Shown here piece after piece: positions 50,041 through 59,549 of a DNA stretch of 64,000 bases. The notes beneath the pieces are model-generated. The model was not told the origin of the DNA. It did not search any database and saw only the letters and a list, made by a program, of their open reading frames with translations. Both the position numbers and the translations under genes were made by a program. This DNA comes from Stackebrandtia albiflava (lineage in GTDB: Bacteria; Actinomycetota; Actinomycetes; Mycobacteriales; Micromonosporaceae), in the NCBI RefSeq assembly GCF_007994225.1, contig NZ_VLLL01000007.1, positions 251,191-315,190 of the forward strand. The letters run 5' to 3'. The stretch's first letter is position 1. Every line of letters starts with the position of its first letter.

Positions 50041-51480
50041 TCACGCCGGGTTCGCGGCGCGCAGCCGCGTCAACCGGGCGGCGGCGACGACGGCCGCGGC
50101 GAGTGAGACGACGGCGACGGTCACGGTCAGCGGCAGCGGGAAGCGGGTCAGTTGCTCCCAGGTGACGTGGCGGCCGTTGACGAGGACCTCGACCAGGTAC
50201 GGGTAGGCGGGGAGCAGCGCGACGCCGGCAGCGGCGGGGACGAGTCTCGCCACGATCCGCCACGCCGGTTTGTGGGCGTGGCGGGAGGCCCAGCGACGTG
50301 ACCGGAGGGCACCGGTGACGGCGGCGGCGACGGCGGCGGCCGCGACGAGCGCGAGTACGAGTTCGAAGGTCTGGCGGTCGGCGGCGACGGGGTCGGGTCG
50401 TTCTCCGCGTGACAGTGCCATGAGTCCGTTGAGGACCGTGTAGGTGACGTCTACGAGTCCGGCGTCGTTGCTGAGGACGGCGAAGCCGTGACCGGTACCG
50501 GGTATGACCGCGGCGGCGGCGTTGTAGGTGAAGAGGTTCCCGGAGTGGACGAGGTACGGTTCGCCGTCGGGGCCGGTCTGGTATCCCCACCCGAACCGGT
50601 AGGCGTGCTCGCCGGGGTCGGATTCGGCGGCGGTGGGGGTGTCGGTGAGCAGGTCGGGTCCGTGTCCGGCCTGGTTGACGAGCCAGCGGCCCATGTCGGT
50701 GGCGGTGGTGACGACTCCTCCGGACGCGGAGGGCAGGTTGGCGCGGATCTCGTCTCGGGGGATCCAGAGTCCGAACAGGGAGTTGTAGCCGGGTGCGGGT
50801 GGGTCGGTGGTGTCGCCGAGGGTGGTCGCGGTCATGCCGAGCGGGGTGAACAGTTCCTCGCGTACGAAGGTGGGGAAGTCGCGTCCGTCGACGGTCTCGA
50901 CGAGCCGGGCCGCGATCTCGAAGTTGGCGTTGCAGTACTCCCATCCGGTTCCGGGGTCGCGGGCGAGCCCGCCGTCGGCAAGTTCGTCCATGTAGGACGC
51001 GAGGTCGCCGGTGGCGGACAGGGCCGGCATGTCCAGTGTGGTGTCGGAGAGGCCGCTGGTGTGGTCGAGCAGTTGCCTCACCGTGATGTCGGCGGCGCGC
51101 GGGTCGGACATGGTGAAGCCGGGCAACTGGTCGGCGACCGGTTCGTCGAGTGCGACGGCGCCGGTGTCGGCGAGCCGGAGTACGGCGGTCGCGGTGAACG
51201 CCTTGCTCAGTGACGCGACCCGCATCCGGGTGTCGGCGGTCATGGGGTCGCCGTTCCCGTCGTGGCCGTATCCGGCGGCGTGGACGATCTCGTCGTCGTG
51301 GGTGACGACGACGCTGATGCCGGGTGACCCGGTGGTCGCGATCGTCTCGGTCAGGTACTCGTCGACCGCCTCGGGGGTGAGGGCGGCGGCGGGCGCCGCG
51401 CTCGCGGGGGTGGGTAGGGCGGTCAGGAGGGCCGCGGCGGCGAGTAGTACGGCGGCGCGGCGGGGGATCGCGTGTGTCAT
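50041..51480 (-). CDS. serine hydrolase, class C beta-lactamase/esterase family, membrane anchored
   Basis: The 479-residue protein has a signal peptide (1-29), the S-x-x-K motif SLSK (S90, K93), Y-x-N as EYCN and HSGN as the third box. These define penicillin-binding/beta-lactamase-like hydrolases. About 110 C-terminal residues form three membrane helices. ATG 51480 is chosen; upstream extension is unsupported. Role may be peptide or ester cleavage at the cell surface rather than drug resistance. Confidence 0.88.
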   Translation of the reverse strand: MTHAIPRRAAVLLAAAALLTALPTPASAAPAAALTPEAVDEYLTETIATTGSPGISVVVTHDDEIVHAAGYGHDGNGDPMTADTRMRVASLSKAFTATAVLRLADTGAVALDEPVADQLPGFTMSDPRAADITVRQLLDHTSGLSDTTLDMPALSATGDLASYMDELADGGLARDPGTGWEYCNANFEIAARLVETVDGRDFPTFVREELFTPLGMTATTLGDTTDPPAPGYNSLFGLWIPRDEIRANLPSASGGVVTTATDMGRWLVNQAGHGPDLLTDTPTAAESDPGEHAYRFGWGYQTGPDGEPYLVHSGNLFTYNAAAAVIPGTGHGFAVLSNDAGLVDVTYTVLNGLMALSRGERPDPVAADRQTFELVLALVAAAAVAAAVTGALRSRRWASRHAHKPAWRIVARLVPAAAGVALLPAYPYLVEVLVNGRHVTWEQLTRFPLPLTVTVAVVSLAAAVVAAARLTRLRAANPA

Positions 51481-51537
51481 GGGTACGAGCTTCGCGGCGC
51501 GTGGCCGCCGCGCCATCTGTCCGGCGGCCACGGCGGC

Positions 51538-51553
51538 TACGACGAAAGTCGTA
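51538..51553. promoter_or_regulatory. inverted repeat upstream of the serine hydrolase gene
   Basis: TACGAC-GAAA-GTCGTA is a perfect 6-bp inverted repeat 58 bp before the ATG at 51480. NarL-type regulators bind such spaced repeats, and one is encoded just downstream at 48372; the link is inference. Confidence 0.45.
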
Positions 51554-51607
51554 TCGTGCCCGGCCGGCCTTCCGGCGCCCCGTGGGTCACGCCGCCGCGC
51601 CGTGACG

Positions 51608-52900
51608 TCAGTCGGCCGGGGGCCGGTAGAACGGGGTGCCGGTACGATCAGCCTCGACGGGTGTGACCGGGGCCGGTGGTGGCGGTGGCTCGGTGGGTTG
51701 CGGCACCGGTTCGGTGGGCCAGTACTGCTGCAGCCGCGTATCGGCGTCGAACGGTGCGGCGGGCGCCGGGCGCACCGGCAGGGTCTCTGCCGTGTCGACG
51801 GGCGGCGGCTCGGCCGGCGGCGCGACGGGCTGGACGGGGACGACCGGCAACGGCACGGTCGTCGTCGCCGGTTCCGGTACGTCCGGGACGGCGGCGGCGG
51901 CCGGTGCCGGGCCGCCGACGAGGCGGGCGACCGGTATCCCCACCAGCAGCGCGACGGCGGGGACGATCTCGGCGAATTCCGGCAGGTGACGTGCCACGCC
52001 CAGGATCAGGACGCCCGCCGTCACGGTGCCGACGAACCCGCCGCGTGCCCCGTAGAGTCCGGTTCCGCCCAGCAGCGTCATCCCGAACGCGAGGAACGTC
52101 AACGTCGTGTACGCGCCGAATCCCGGCTGCAGCACCGGCGCCTCGGGCGCGAACACCATGACCCCCGCCGCCGCCGCGAGGAGCTGCGACACCAGTACGA
52201 CCGTCCACAGTGTGCCCGCTCCGCCGGTGCCGCGTTCGGCGGCCGCGACACGGGCGGCGCGACGCAACCGGACTCGTGCCGACGTGAACGACATGGCGAC
52301 ACCGCCCAGAAGTGACAACGCCACGGCCGCGCCGACCGCGGTCCACGACTCGACCGGTCCCCAGGCCCATCCCCCGCCGAGCCCGGAGACGGCCTCCGGT
52401 CGCCACCAGGCGGCCCCGGTGACGGCTGCGGCGCCCGTGCCGAGGCACGCCGCCCACGCGGGGACACGCAGCAGGGTGACGCACCCGGCGATCAGCAGGG
52501 TCGCGGCGACGGCGACACCCGCCGCCGCGAGCACCGCGATCGTGGTTCCCGCCTCCGGGAGGACGACGGCGTACGCGGTGGCCGACAGGAACACCGTCCC
52601 GGCGGCCGCCAGGTTCGGGACACCGGCGCGCAGTGACACCGCGACCGACATCCCCGTCAACAGGTACGGCAGGAAGCCGAGCAGGGTCGCCGCGGCCAGG
52701 TCCGGCGAGCCGGGCAGTGCGCGGTTCCCGGTGGTCCACAGCACCGCCACGGTGGCCGCCAGGGCGGCGACCAGGACGCCGTCCCACGCGAGGTGTGGCC
52801 ACCGGACCTCTCTCGGTGCCGGCGGCGCGGCTGGCGGCGGGGGCGCGGCGGGTGTCCCCGCGAACGGGTCGATCACGTCGGCGGGAGGGAGGTTGCTCAT
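51608..52900 (-). CDS. RbsC-like membrane protein with Pro-rich tail
   Basis: The 430-residue protein has about nine hydrophobic helices. A permease-like block, TLLGGTGLYGARGGFVGTVT, resembles the RbsC signature of sugar ABC importers. A proline-rich cytosolic tail of about 110 residues (PPPPPAPVTPVE near the end) is not typical. ATG 52900 follows AAGGGG. It is a paralogue of the next gene; no binding protein or ATPase gene is adjacent, so transport is doubtful. Confidence 0.65.
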   Translation of the reverse strand: MSNLPPADVIDPFAGTPAAPPPPAAPPAPREVRWPHLAWDGVLVAALAATVAVLWTTGNRALPGSPDLAAATLLGFLPYLLTGMSVAVSLRAGVPNLAAAGTVFLSATAYAVVLPEAGTTIAVLAAAGVAVAATLLIAGCVTLLRVPAWAACLGTGAAAVTGAAWWRPEAVSGLGGGWAWGPVESWTAVGAAVALSLLGGVAMSFTSARVRLRRAARVAAAERGTGGAGTLWTVVLVSQLLAAAAGVMVFAPEAPVLQPGFGAYTTLTFLAFGMTLLGGTGLYGARGGFVGTVTAGVLILGVARHLPEFAEIVPAVALLVGIPVARLVGGPAPAAAAVPDVPEPATTTVPLPVVPVQPVAPPAEPPPVDTAETLPVRPAPAAPFDADTRLQQYWPTEPVPQPTEPPPPPAPVTPVEADRTGTPFYRPPAD

Positions 52901-52945
52901 GTTCGCGTCCCCTTCGAATGCGGAACGGTCCGGTGTGCGGTGCCG

Positions 52946-54076
52946 TCAGCGTGGCGTGTCGAGGTCGTGGCGCCGGTACGGGTCTATGTCTGTGGCGTCG
53001 TAGTCGCGATCGCCGAGTGGCTGCCGCATCGGCAACGGCGCCTGGCCGGGTTCGGTGACCGGGGCGGCGGGGGCCGGTGCGGTCGTCCTGGGGCCGCCGA
53101 GGGTCTCCACGACCCTGGTGACGACGAGTCCGGCGCCGACCGCGACCAGCAGGATCCACAGGGGAGAGACGGGCCACGCGAGGGTGGCCGCCAGCAGCAT
53201 CACGGTGGCCAGCAGCAGCGACGCCAGGAGGGTCCCGAGGATCCCGCCGCGCCGTCCCAGTGCGCTGGTACCTCCCAGCAGGGCCGCCGCGACGGGGAAC
53301 ACGGTCACGGTGGCGGGGTCGAGTCCGGTGGCGACGGCGGCACCGTCGGCGGCCGTCCACATCACCCACACGCCCGCGAACCCGGCGAGGACGGAGGATC
53401 CGACGAGCACGGCCGCGGTCGTCCAGACGGTGGCACGGTCACGTGGGCCGTCGGCGGCGGCGCGGCGGCAGGCCGCGAACCGGTGCCGGGGGCCGTTGAG
53501 GGCACTCACCACACCGGCGAATATGGACAGTGCGGCGACGCCGATCAACCAGATCCACGCCGACGACGTGGTCAGGCGACCGAGTGGTGCGGTGGACAGT
53601 TGCGCGAGGGTGACGTGTTCGTGCAGCCACAACAGGATCACCGCGGCGATCCCCGCCGACGCGAGCCACCCGGGGGTACGTAGTACCACCACCAGGGCCG
53701 CCAGGACCACGCCCGCGATCAGGACCACGCCCACGGCGATCAGCAGCGCGATCGCGACACCGTTCCGGGTGTTCTCCGCGAACAGGACGGCCGCCATGGC
53801 GGCGAACGCACCGCCCGCCAGGTTGACGTTTCCGGCGCGGAACGTGACACACGCGGCGGTCGCCAGCAGCAGCAACGGTATGAGCGCGACGATGACCGCG
53901 TCCCGGCCCTCCGTCGTGGACAGTGGTGAGCCACTGCGGTACAGCCAGAACAACGCGCCGGCGAAGGCGACCGCCAGCAGCGCCTCCCACGCGACGTGCA
54001 CACCGAGCCGGTCCGGCCGGGTGTCATCGGGTGCGTCGTCGGCGTGTCGCGCCGCGGGGCCGTCGTCGAGGAGCAT
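52946..54076 (-). CDS. RbsC-like membrane protein
   Basis: The 376-residue protein has about ten hydrophobic helices. LLGGTSALGRRGGILGTLLA closely follows the RbsC-type block LGGTSLFGGRGxxxGTLxG. The tail is short and charged. I use ATG 54076; GTG 54118 or TTG 54112, after a TAGGGT, are alternatives. It lies upstream of and in tandem with its paralogue, and downstream of the DUF3180 and folate genes. Confidence 0.65.
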   Translation of the reverse strand: MLLDDGPAARHADDAPDDTRPDRLGVHVAWEALLAVAFAGALFWLYRSGSPLSTTEGRDAVIVALIPLLLLATAACVTFRAGNVNLAGGAFAAMAAVLFAENTRNGVAIALLIAVGVVLIAGVVLAALVVVLRTPGWLASAGIAAVILLWLHEHVTLAQLSTAPLGRLTTSSAWIWLIGVAALSIFAGVVSALNGPRHRFAACRRAAADGPRDRATVWTTAAVLVGSSVLAGFAGVWVMWTAADGAAVATGLDPATVTVFPVAAALLGGTSALGRRGGILGTLLASLLLATVMLLAATLAWPVSPLWILLVAVGAGLVVTRVVETLGGPRTTAPAPAAPVTEPGQAPLPMRQPLGDRDYDATDIDPYRRHDLDTPR

Positions 54077-54153
54077 CTCGGTCGCCTTGCCGGTTGGTTC
54101 GAGAGTTGTCAATGGCACCCTAGCGGCTCGACACCCGCCACGGGTGCCCCACG

Positions 54154-54648
54154 TCACTCCGTGGGGGGATCCGAGTCGTCGTCCTCCTGCGGCGGGACCC
54201 GGCAGGCCCGTTCCAGCCACAGGGCCGCCGCCACCAGCACCAGGCACACCACGAAACCGAACGCGACGACCGGCAGGTCGGCCTGCGCGGCGGTGAGACG
54301 CTGCTGCGCCACGGTGTACACGACCAGTCCCGCGTACGCCCCCGCCAGCAACGCGCCCCCGACGGCGCACGCCTTCGCGAGCGCCGCGTACCTGGCGACC
54401 GTCAACGGTTCCACGGGGCCGCTGCCGGGCCGCCGTTCGATGCGGGCCTTCGTGTTGCGCGCCAACAGGCCGATCACCACCGCCAACGCCAGCAGCAGCA
54501 CCGGCGTCAGCCACGACATGGCGGGCAGCCGTTCGTAGAACCGGGTCGCGATCAACAACGTCACCGCACCGGCGGCCAACGCCGTCACGAACAGGGTGGA
54601 CGGCGTGGTCGGTGTGAGCGACGGCTTCGGTTTCCTCTGTTCAGGCAT
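54154..54648 (-). CDS. DUF3180 membrane protein
   Basis: The 164-residue protein has four hydrophobic helices and the layout of DUF3180, which regularly follows folK in actinobacteria. Its start overlaps the folK end by 8 bp. Function unknown. Confidence 0.85.
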   Translation of the reverse strand: MPEQRKPKPSLTPTTPSTLFVTALAAGAVTLLIATRFYERLPAMSWLTPVLLLALAVVIGLLARNTKARIERRPGSGPVEPLTVARYAALAKACAVGGALLAGAYAGLVVYTVAQQRLTAAQADLPVVAFGFVVCLVLVAAALWLERACRVPPQEDDDSDPPTE

Positions 54649-55162
54649 CGTGTTTCGACTCTAGCCCGCCCAGCCGCCGCAGGGTGCGCGCGTCGGCGGC
54701 CAGACCGGGGTCCCGCAACAGGTCCCTGACCCTGCCCCTGCCGGGGATGGCGGCCTCGGCGTCGATCGACAGCCACGGCACCAGCACGAACGCCCGCAGG
54801 TGCGCCCGGGGATGCGGCACGGTCAGGTCCGGCTCGTCGCAGAACACCGGTTCGCCGGAGTCCCGCCACACCGCGATGACGTCCACGTCGAGGACGCGGG
54901 GGCCGAAGCGGCGCGCGGGGTCGCGTACCCGCCCGGCGGCGCGTTCGCACTCGGAGGCGGCGGCCAGCCAGTCCCGCGGCGACTTCGCCGGGTCGGACAC
55001 GATCATCGCCACGTTGTAGTAGGTCGGCTGGTCGTCGTCGCCCCACGGCGGTGTCTCGTACACGTCCGACACCCGTTCGGGTCGCAGTGCCCCGGTCGCC
55101 GCGCGCAGTGCCGCCGACCGGTCGCCGAGGTTCGCGCCCAGGCTCAACACCGCCCGTGTCAC
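54641..55162 (-). CDS. folK: 2-amino-4-hydroxy-6-hydroxymethyldihydropteridine pyrophosphokinase
   Basis: The 173-residue HPPK has SLGANLGDR, YNVA, RRFGPRVLDVDVI (the D-x-D metal pair) and VPHPRAHLRAFVL. GTG 55162 overlaps folB by 4 bp and AGGAGG inside folB serves it. It makes the pyrophosphate substrate that FolP joins to p-aminobenzoate. Confidence 0.95.
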   Translation of the reverse strand: MTRAVLSLGANLGDRSAALRAATGALRPERVSDVYETPPWGDDDQPTYYNVAMIVSDPAKSPRDWLAAASECERAAGRVRDPARRFGPRVLDVDVIAVWRDSGEPVFCDEPDLTVPHPRAHLRAFVLVPWLSIDAEAAIPGRGRVRDLLRDPGLAADARTLRRLGGLESKHDA

Positions 55163-55530
55163 GTCCGCCTCCTGACGACGGTCACGGCGACGTCGGTGAA
55201 CTGGTACGGGATGGGGGCCTGTGGCTTGTGCACGGTGACCTCGCAGCGGTCCACCCGGCCGTCGCGCAGGCATTCGGCGGCGATCCGTTCGGCGAGGGTT
55301 TCGAGCAGGTTGACGCGCATCGCCGACACCAGCCGCACCAGCGCCTCCGCGAGCGCTCCATAGTGCACGGTGTCGGCGACGTCGTCGCTCTTGGCTGCGG
55401 CGGAGGTGTCGAGGTGCAGGGTGACGTCGATGAGGAAGTCCTGGCCGGTGCGGCGTTCGGATTCGTACACGCCGTGATGCGCGTGAACCCGCAGACCGGT
55501 CAAGGTGATTCGGTCGGGTTGGTCAACCAC
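55159..55530 (-). CDS. folB: dihydroneopterin aldolase
   Basis: The 123-residue enzyme has the FolB blocks ITLTGLRVHAHHGVYESERR, then LIDVTLHLD, AERIAAECL and VTVHKPQAPIP. GTG 55530 lies 6 nt after a TACCGT -10 (55542-55537), a leaderless start. Overlaps folK by 4 bp. Confidence 0.94.
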   Translation of the reverse strand: MVDQPDRITLTGLRVHAHHGVYESERRTGQDFLIDVTLHLDTSAAAKSDDVADTVHYGALAEALVRLVSAMRVNLLETLAERIAAECLRDGRVDRCEVTVHKPQAPIPYQFTDVAVTVVRRRT

Positions 55531-55567
55531 GATGTCACGGTACGGCAGCGGGGTGCCGTGCGCGCGG

Positions 55568-56392
55568 TTACCCGGCGCGGCGCGTCGCCTGCCACACGGC
55601 GCGGGCGTCGGCGGTGCCGCGCACGTCGTGCACCCGCACCGCCCACGCCCCGGCGTCGAACGCCAGCACCGACGTCGCCAGTGTCGCGGCGTCCCTGGCG
55701 TCGGGCGGCCTCGGCGCGTCGCCCTCGGCCAGCAGCGCGCCCAGGTACGACTTCCGGGACGCCCCGAACAGGATCGGGAACCCCAGGTCCCGCAGCTCCG
55801 GCAGCCGCGCCGAGAGCTCCCAGTTGTGCGCGGGCAGCTTGGAGAACCCCAGGCCCGGGTCGAGGACGATACGGTCGTCGGCGACGCCCGCGTCGCGTGC
55901 GGCCGCCACCCGGCCGGACAGTTCGGCCGACACCTCGGCGACCACGTCGCCGTATTCGGCGTGATGTTGCATCGTCGCCGAGTGCGCCCGCCAGTGCATG
56001 AGCACGATCCGGCACCCCGACTCCGCCGCCAACGGCAGCATCCCCGGGTCGGCGAGCCCACCGGACACGTCGTTGACCAGTACCGCGCCACGGTCCAGCG
56101 CCACCCGGGCGACCGAGGCGCGCGTGGTGTCGACACTGACCGGCACGCCGTCCGCGGCGAGCGCCGCGACGACGTCGCCGACCCGGGCGGCCTCGGTGTC
56201 GGCGTCCACCCGTTGCGCGCCCGGCCTGGTCGACTCGCCGCCGACGTCGACGATGTCGGCGCCGTCGTCGCGCAGCCGCAGACCGTGCGCGACCGCCGCC
56301 GACACGTCGAGGTACCTGCCCCCGTCACTGAACGAGTCGGGGGTGACGTTGAGGATCCCCATGATGAGGGGCGAGGCGGGTCGCGCGGTCAC
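55568..56392 (-). CDS. folP: dihydropteroate synthase
   Basis: The 274-residue enzyme has the DHPS signatures [31 protein letters not shown] and the LDPGLGFSK block. The active-site loops are complete. GTG 56392 begins inside the 3' end of the HAD gene (68-bp overlap). It couples p-aminobenzoate to the pterin pyrophosphate from FolK. Confidence 0.95.
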   Translation of the reverse strand: MTARPASPLIMGILNVTPDSFSDGGRYLDVSAAVAHGLRLRDDGADIVDVGGESTRPGAQRVDADTEAARVGDVVAALAADGVPVSVDTTRASVARVALDRGAVLVNDVSGGLADPGMLPLAAESGCRIVLMHWRAHSATMQHHAEYGDVVAEVSAELSGRVAAARDAGVADDRIVLDPGLGFSKLPAHNWELSARLPELRDLGFPILFGASRKSYLGALLAEGDAPRPPDARDAATLATSVLAFDAGAWAVRVHDVRGTADARAVWQATRRAG

Positions 56393-57248
56393 GTCTCGAC
56401 GGTAACCGGCCGTCGCGGCGGGCCGCCGAACGCCTCCGCCGCCACGCCGCGCCGCCCGCGACGGCACCGGCGACCAGGCCCGCGGCCATCGCGGTGGGGA
56501 CGGCCGCGCGCACCGCCTTACGGCCGGTGCGGAAGTCACGGACCTGCCAGCCCCGCATCCGGGCCTGGCGGCGCAACGTCTGGTCGGGGTTCACCGCGAC
56601 CGCGTGACCGACCGCCGACAGCATCGGCAGGTCGTTGCTGGAGTCGCTGTACGCGGTGCACAGCGACAGGTCGAGCCCCTCGACGGCGGCGAGTTCCCGG
56701 ATCGCCTCGGCCTTGGCGGGGCCGTGCATGATGTCGCTCACCAGGCGGCCGGTGTACCGGCCGTCGCGGACCTCGCCGACGGTGCCGATGGCGCCGGTGA
56801 ACCCGAGGCGTCGCGCGATGATGGCGGCGAGCTCGACGGGGGTCGCCGTCACCAGCCAGACACGCTGCCCGGCGGCCAGGTGCGCGTCGGCCAGTGCCTG
56901 GGTGCCCGCCCAGATCCGCGCCTCGATGGTGTCGTCGAAGATCTCCTCGCCGAGCGCCACGATCTCGGACACCTCGCGACCGGCCACGAACGCCAACGCG
57001 GACGCCTTGATGGCCGCGATGTGGTCGTGGTTCTCGGTGCCGCGAAGCCGGAACCGAGCCTGCTGCCACCCGAAACGGAGCAGGTCACGGCTGTTGAAGA
57101 ACCGGCGCGCGGCGAGACCACGCGCGAACCAGTAGATGGACGCCCCGTGCACCAGCGTGTTGTCGACGTCGAAGAACGCCGCCGCGCGTTCCCGGGCGAC
57201 CGGGGCGTTGTCGATGGCGGTACGGGGTTCCGAGCCGTCACGTTCCAC
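56325..57248 (-). CDS. SerB-like HAD-IB phosphatase with membrane tail
   Basis: The 307-residue protein has the HAD motifs [10 protein letters not shown] (nucleophile Asp), VTATP (motif II) and [10 protein letters not shown] (motif IV). It also has a C-terminal hydrophobic stretch ([18 protein letters not shown]) and a basic tail. GTG 57248 follows TAGGCT (57261-57256) by 7 nt, a leaderless promoter that shares TAGGCTCGACGC with the dispersed elements. Substrate could be phosphoserine or a lipid phosphate. Confidence 0.85.
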   Translation of the reverse strand: MERDGSEPRTAIDNAPVARERAAAFFDVDNTLVHGASIYWFARGLAARRFFNSRDLLRFGWQQARFRLRGTENHDHIAAIKASALAFVAGREVSEIVALGEEIFDDTIEARIWAGTQALADAHLAAGQRVWLVTATPVELAAIIARRLGFTGAIGTVGEVRDGRYTGRLVSDIMHGPAKAEAIRELAAVEGLDLSLCTAYSDSSNDLPMLSAVGHAVAVNPDQTLRRQARMRGWQVRDFRTGRKAVRAAVPTAMAAGLVAGAVAGGAAWRRRRSAARRDGRLPSRRDRATRLAPHHGDPQRHPRLVQ

Positions 57249-57389
57249 AGCGTCGAGCCTAGCCTTCGGTAGCGTCAAAGACGAATCTGAATCCGGATAT
57301 CAGGGTGAAGATGCTACGGCGGCGGGCGATCCGGTCGGCATCGCCCGGCACCGTCGCGACCGGGCCGGGGCGGCGGTCACGACGGGTGA

Positions 57390-57419
57390 CGGATGCGGCC
57401 GACGACGCGACCGCATCCG
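57390..57419 (-). terminator. hairpin terminator of the bldN-rsbN operon
   Basis: CGGATGCGG (57390-57398) pairs with CCGCATCCG (57411-57419), 18 bp past the stop at 57437 on the minus strand. Confidence 0.6.
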
Positions 57420-57436
57420 AGACCGTTCGTGGTGGA

Positions 57437-58507
57437 CTATCCGAGCAGGCCGGACAGCAGATCGCCCAGTTCGGACAACAGGCCGCCGCCGGGCTCCTCG
57501 TCGGTCGGGTCGTCGCCGGGTTCTCCGCTGGGACTGCCCGATGCGGACGGTTCCGACGCGCTCGACGCGGGTTCCTCGGACGGTGACGTGCCGGTGTCCG
57601 GCGTGTCGCCCGATTCTCCCGGGGTCGTCCCGGACGGGCCGGGGACCACCTGTTCGCCTTCGGTGCCCGGCAGGGCACTGCACTCCACCGGTACCGGCCC
57701 GAGCCGGTCCGCCTCGTCGGCGCGCACCCCGCTGCACAGCAGCATGGTGTGCAGGCCGTCGCTGCGTTCGGCGACGTCGGCCAACAGGTCCAGCGACTCG
57801 TCGGCGAGTTCCGCCGCCGGACCCGACAGGGAGTCCCGTAGCGATTCGAGCCCCGGGCGCTGGTCGGCGACGAAGTCGTCGACGTATCCCAGCAGCGCGG
57901 GATCCTCGCGAGCGATCGCCTCCGAGGTCAGCGACCTGACCCCCTCGACCGTGTCGGAGTCCATGTCGGCGAACGCGGTGGCCAAGGCCGCGTCCTCTCC
58001 GGACAGTCCCTGCGCCTCCTCGAGCCGCCCGTGGGCGAATTCGAGGTAGAGCTGCCCCCGGCTGACGTCCGAGCCGGCCAGGGCGAGCTGGGCGCGCTCG
58101 GTGGAGCGTTTCACCGGGTACAGCGCGTCGCCGGGGACCGCGTCGGCGCTGGCCGTGGCGACGCCCGACAGGCCCAGCAGCAGACCGGCGACCGTCGCCG
58201 CGATGGTGAACCTCTTACGCCTGGACGCCCGTACCGGTACGGGATCCGGTGTGGTGGAACCGATGCCCGTGGCCGCGGCCTCGGCGAGCAGCCGATGCCG
58301 CAGCGACGCCTGGAACGCCGGGTCGGGTGCACTGGCGGTGTGAGCGGCCGGGGCCGCCTGCCGCAGTGCCTGCCCGACTGACACCAGTTGCGCCATGTCG
58401 CCGTCCCGGTCACCGCCGCGCCCGTGCCTGCGGATTCCCCCGTCGGCCTCCTCCAGCAGTTCGGACAGGCGTTCCGCTCGGCGTTTCTCAATCGGATTGC
58501 CGATCAA
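57437..58507 (-). CDS. rsbN: RsbN-like anti-sigma factor (DUF5667)
   Basis: The 356-residue protein has a cytosolic N-terminal region (LSELLEEADGG, helical), one transmembrane helix (FTIAATVAGLLLGLSGVATA) near 120-140, and a DUF5667 extracellular domain (DALYPVKRSTERAQLAL). A Ser/Pro/Glu-rich tail follows. It lies directly after bldN, as the gene for the anti-sigma factor RsbN does in Streptomyces. No ATG is available near the ribosome-binding site GAGAGGGGG, so I use TTG 58507. The sigma-binding function is inferred from position and topology. Confidence 0.72.
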   Translation of the reverse strand: MIGNPIEKRRAERLSELLEEADGGIRRHGRGGDRDGDMAQLVSVGQALRQAAPAAHTASAPDPAFQASLRHRLLAEAAATGIGSTTPDPVPVRASRRKRFTIAATVAGLLLGLSGVATASADAVPGDALYPVKRSTERAQLALAGSDVSRGQLYLEFAHGRLEEAQGLSGEDAALATAFADMDSDTVEGVRSLTSEAIAREDPALLGYVDDFVADQRPGLESLRDSLSGPAAELADESLDLLADVAERSDGLHTMLLCSGVRADEADRLGPVPVECSALPGTEGEQVVPGPSGTTPGESGDTPDTGTSPSEEPASSASEPSASGSPSGEPGDDPTDEEPGGGLLSELGDLLSGLLG

Positions 58508-58733
58508 AGTCGCGCACCCCCTCTCGTCGCGCGGTGCCGACCATTGCACCCGTACCAACGCGCCGGCGGGCGGGAGGTTACGGTCGGCGGGCGAGACGTG
58601 GCGGCGGCCACCCGGCGATTCGCCGGGAATCCCCCGGTTCGTCCCCCGACATGTCGCAGATGCGACATCACGGCCGGGTCATCGCGAGGCGGCACCGTGA
58701 CCGGACGGTCCGCACCGGCGGCCGGCGGCCGGT

Positions 58734-59549
58734 TCATCGACTGAAACCCTCCGGCAGGAGCCGGGCCAGGGTACGGACCGCACGGTACTGCAGGGCCTTG
58801 ATGGCGCCCTCGTTCTTCTGCATGGCCCGCGCGGTCTCGGCGACCGAGAACCCCTGCAGGAAACGCAGGACGATGCACTCCTGCTGGTCGGGGTTGAGCT
58901 CCCGCACGGCCTGGAGGAGCGTGATGTTGGTGAGCTTGTCGCACACCATGGCCTCGGGGTTGCCCTCCGGTGACCGCTCCTCGCGGTCGACGTCCAGCAC
59001 CTCGGCCGTCGACATCTCCAGGCGGTAACGCCCGGACTTGAAGTGGTCGGCGACCAGGTTCCGGGCGATCGTGACGAGCCACGCCCCGAAGTCCCTGCCC
59101 TGCCACGTGAAACTGTTGATGCGGCGCAACGCCCGCAGGAACGTCTCCGACGTCAGGTCCTCGGCCAGCGGCCGGTTCCCGACCCGGAAGTAGATGTACC
59201 GGAAGACCGTCTCGTTGTAGCGGTCGTAGATGCGGCCGAACGCCTCGACGTCGCCGTCCTGGGCGTCGGCGACCAGTTCCCGGACCTCCGCCGGACCCGC
59301 CTCCTCGGCGCCGCGGTCGGTGGGGCGGGGAGAGGGCGCGCCCGCGCCGGTCCCCGAACGCCGGCCCGGTACCTCCGCCGGATCGGCCCGGCGGCGCGGC
59401 GGCTCCACCCGCGATCTGCGCGCCCGCCCGGGGCTCAGCTCCACGCTGAGCAACCGCCACAGGGCTCCCAGTCCGCCGGCGAGCGCGGCGTGGGCGCGCG
59501 CGGTGGGCGCGACGATGTCTGCGGTGACCGCCGGTACAGTGCCGGGCAC
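58734..59549 (-). CDS. bldN: developmental ECF sigma factor BldN
   Basis: The 271-residue sigma factor has sigma2 (about 95-165; AFGRIYDRYNETVFRYIYFR, LAEDLTSETFLRALRRI) and sigma4 (about 205-260; QQECIVLRFLQGFSVAETA, NEGAIKALQYRAVRTLARLL). These closely follow Streptomyces BldN from memory, including TWQGRDFGAWLVTIARNLVA. An N-terminal extension of about 90 residues matches the pro-sequence that BldN carries and loses. GTG 59549 follows GAGGAGG. BldN controls aerial-growth genes such as chaplins in Streptomyces. Confidence 0.92.
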   Translation of the reverse strand: MPGTVPAVTADIVAPTARAHAALAGGLGALWRLLSVELSPGRARRSRVEPPRRRADPAEVPGRRSGTGAGAPSPRPTDRGAEEAGPAEVRELVADAQDGDVEAFGRIYDRYNETVFRYIYFRVGNRPLAEDLTSETFLRALRRINSFTWQGRDFGAWLVTIARNLVADHFKSGRYRLEMSTAEVLDVDREERSPEGNPEAMVCDKLTNITLLQAVRELNPDQQECIVLRFLQGFSVAETARAMQKNEGAIKALQYRAVRTLARLLPEGFSR

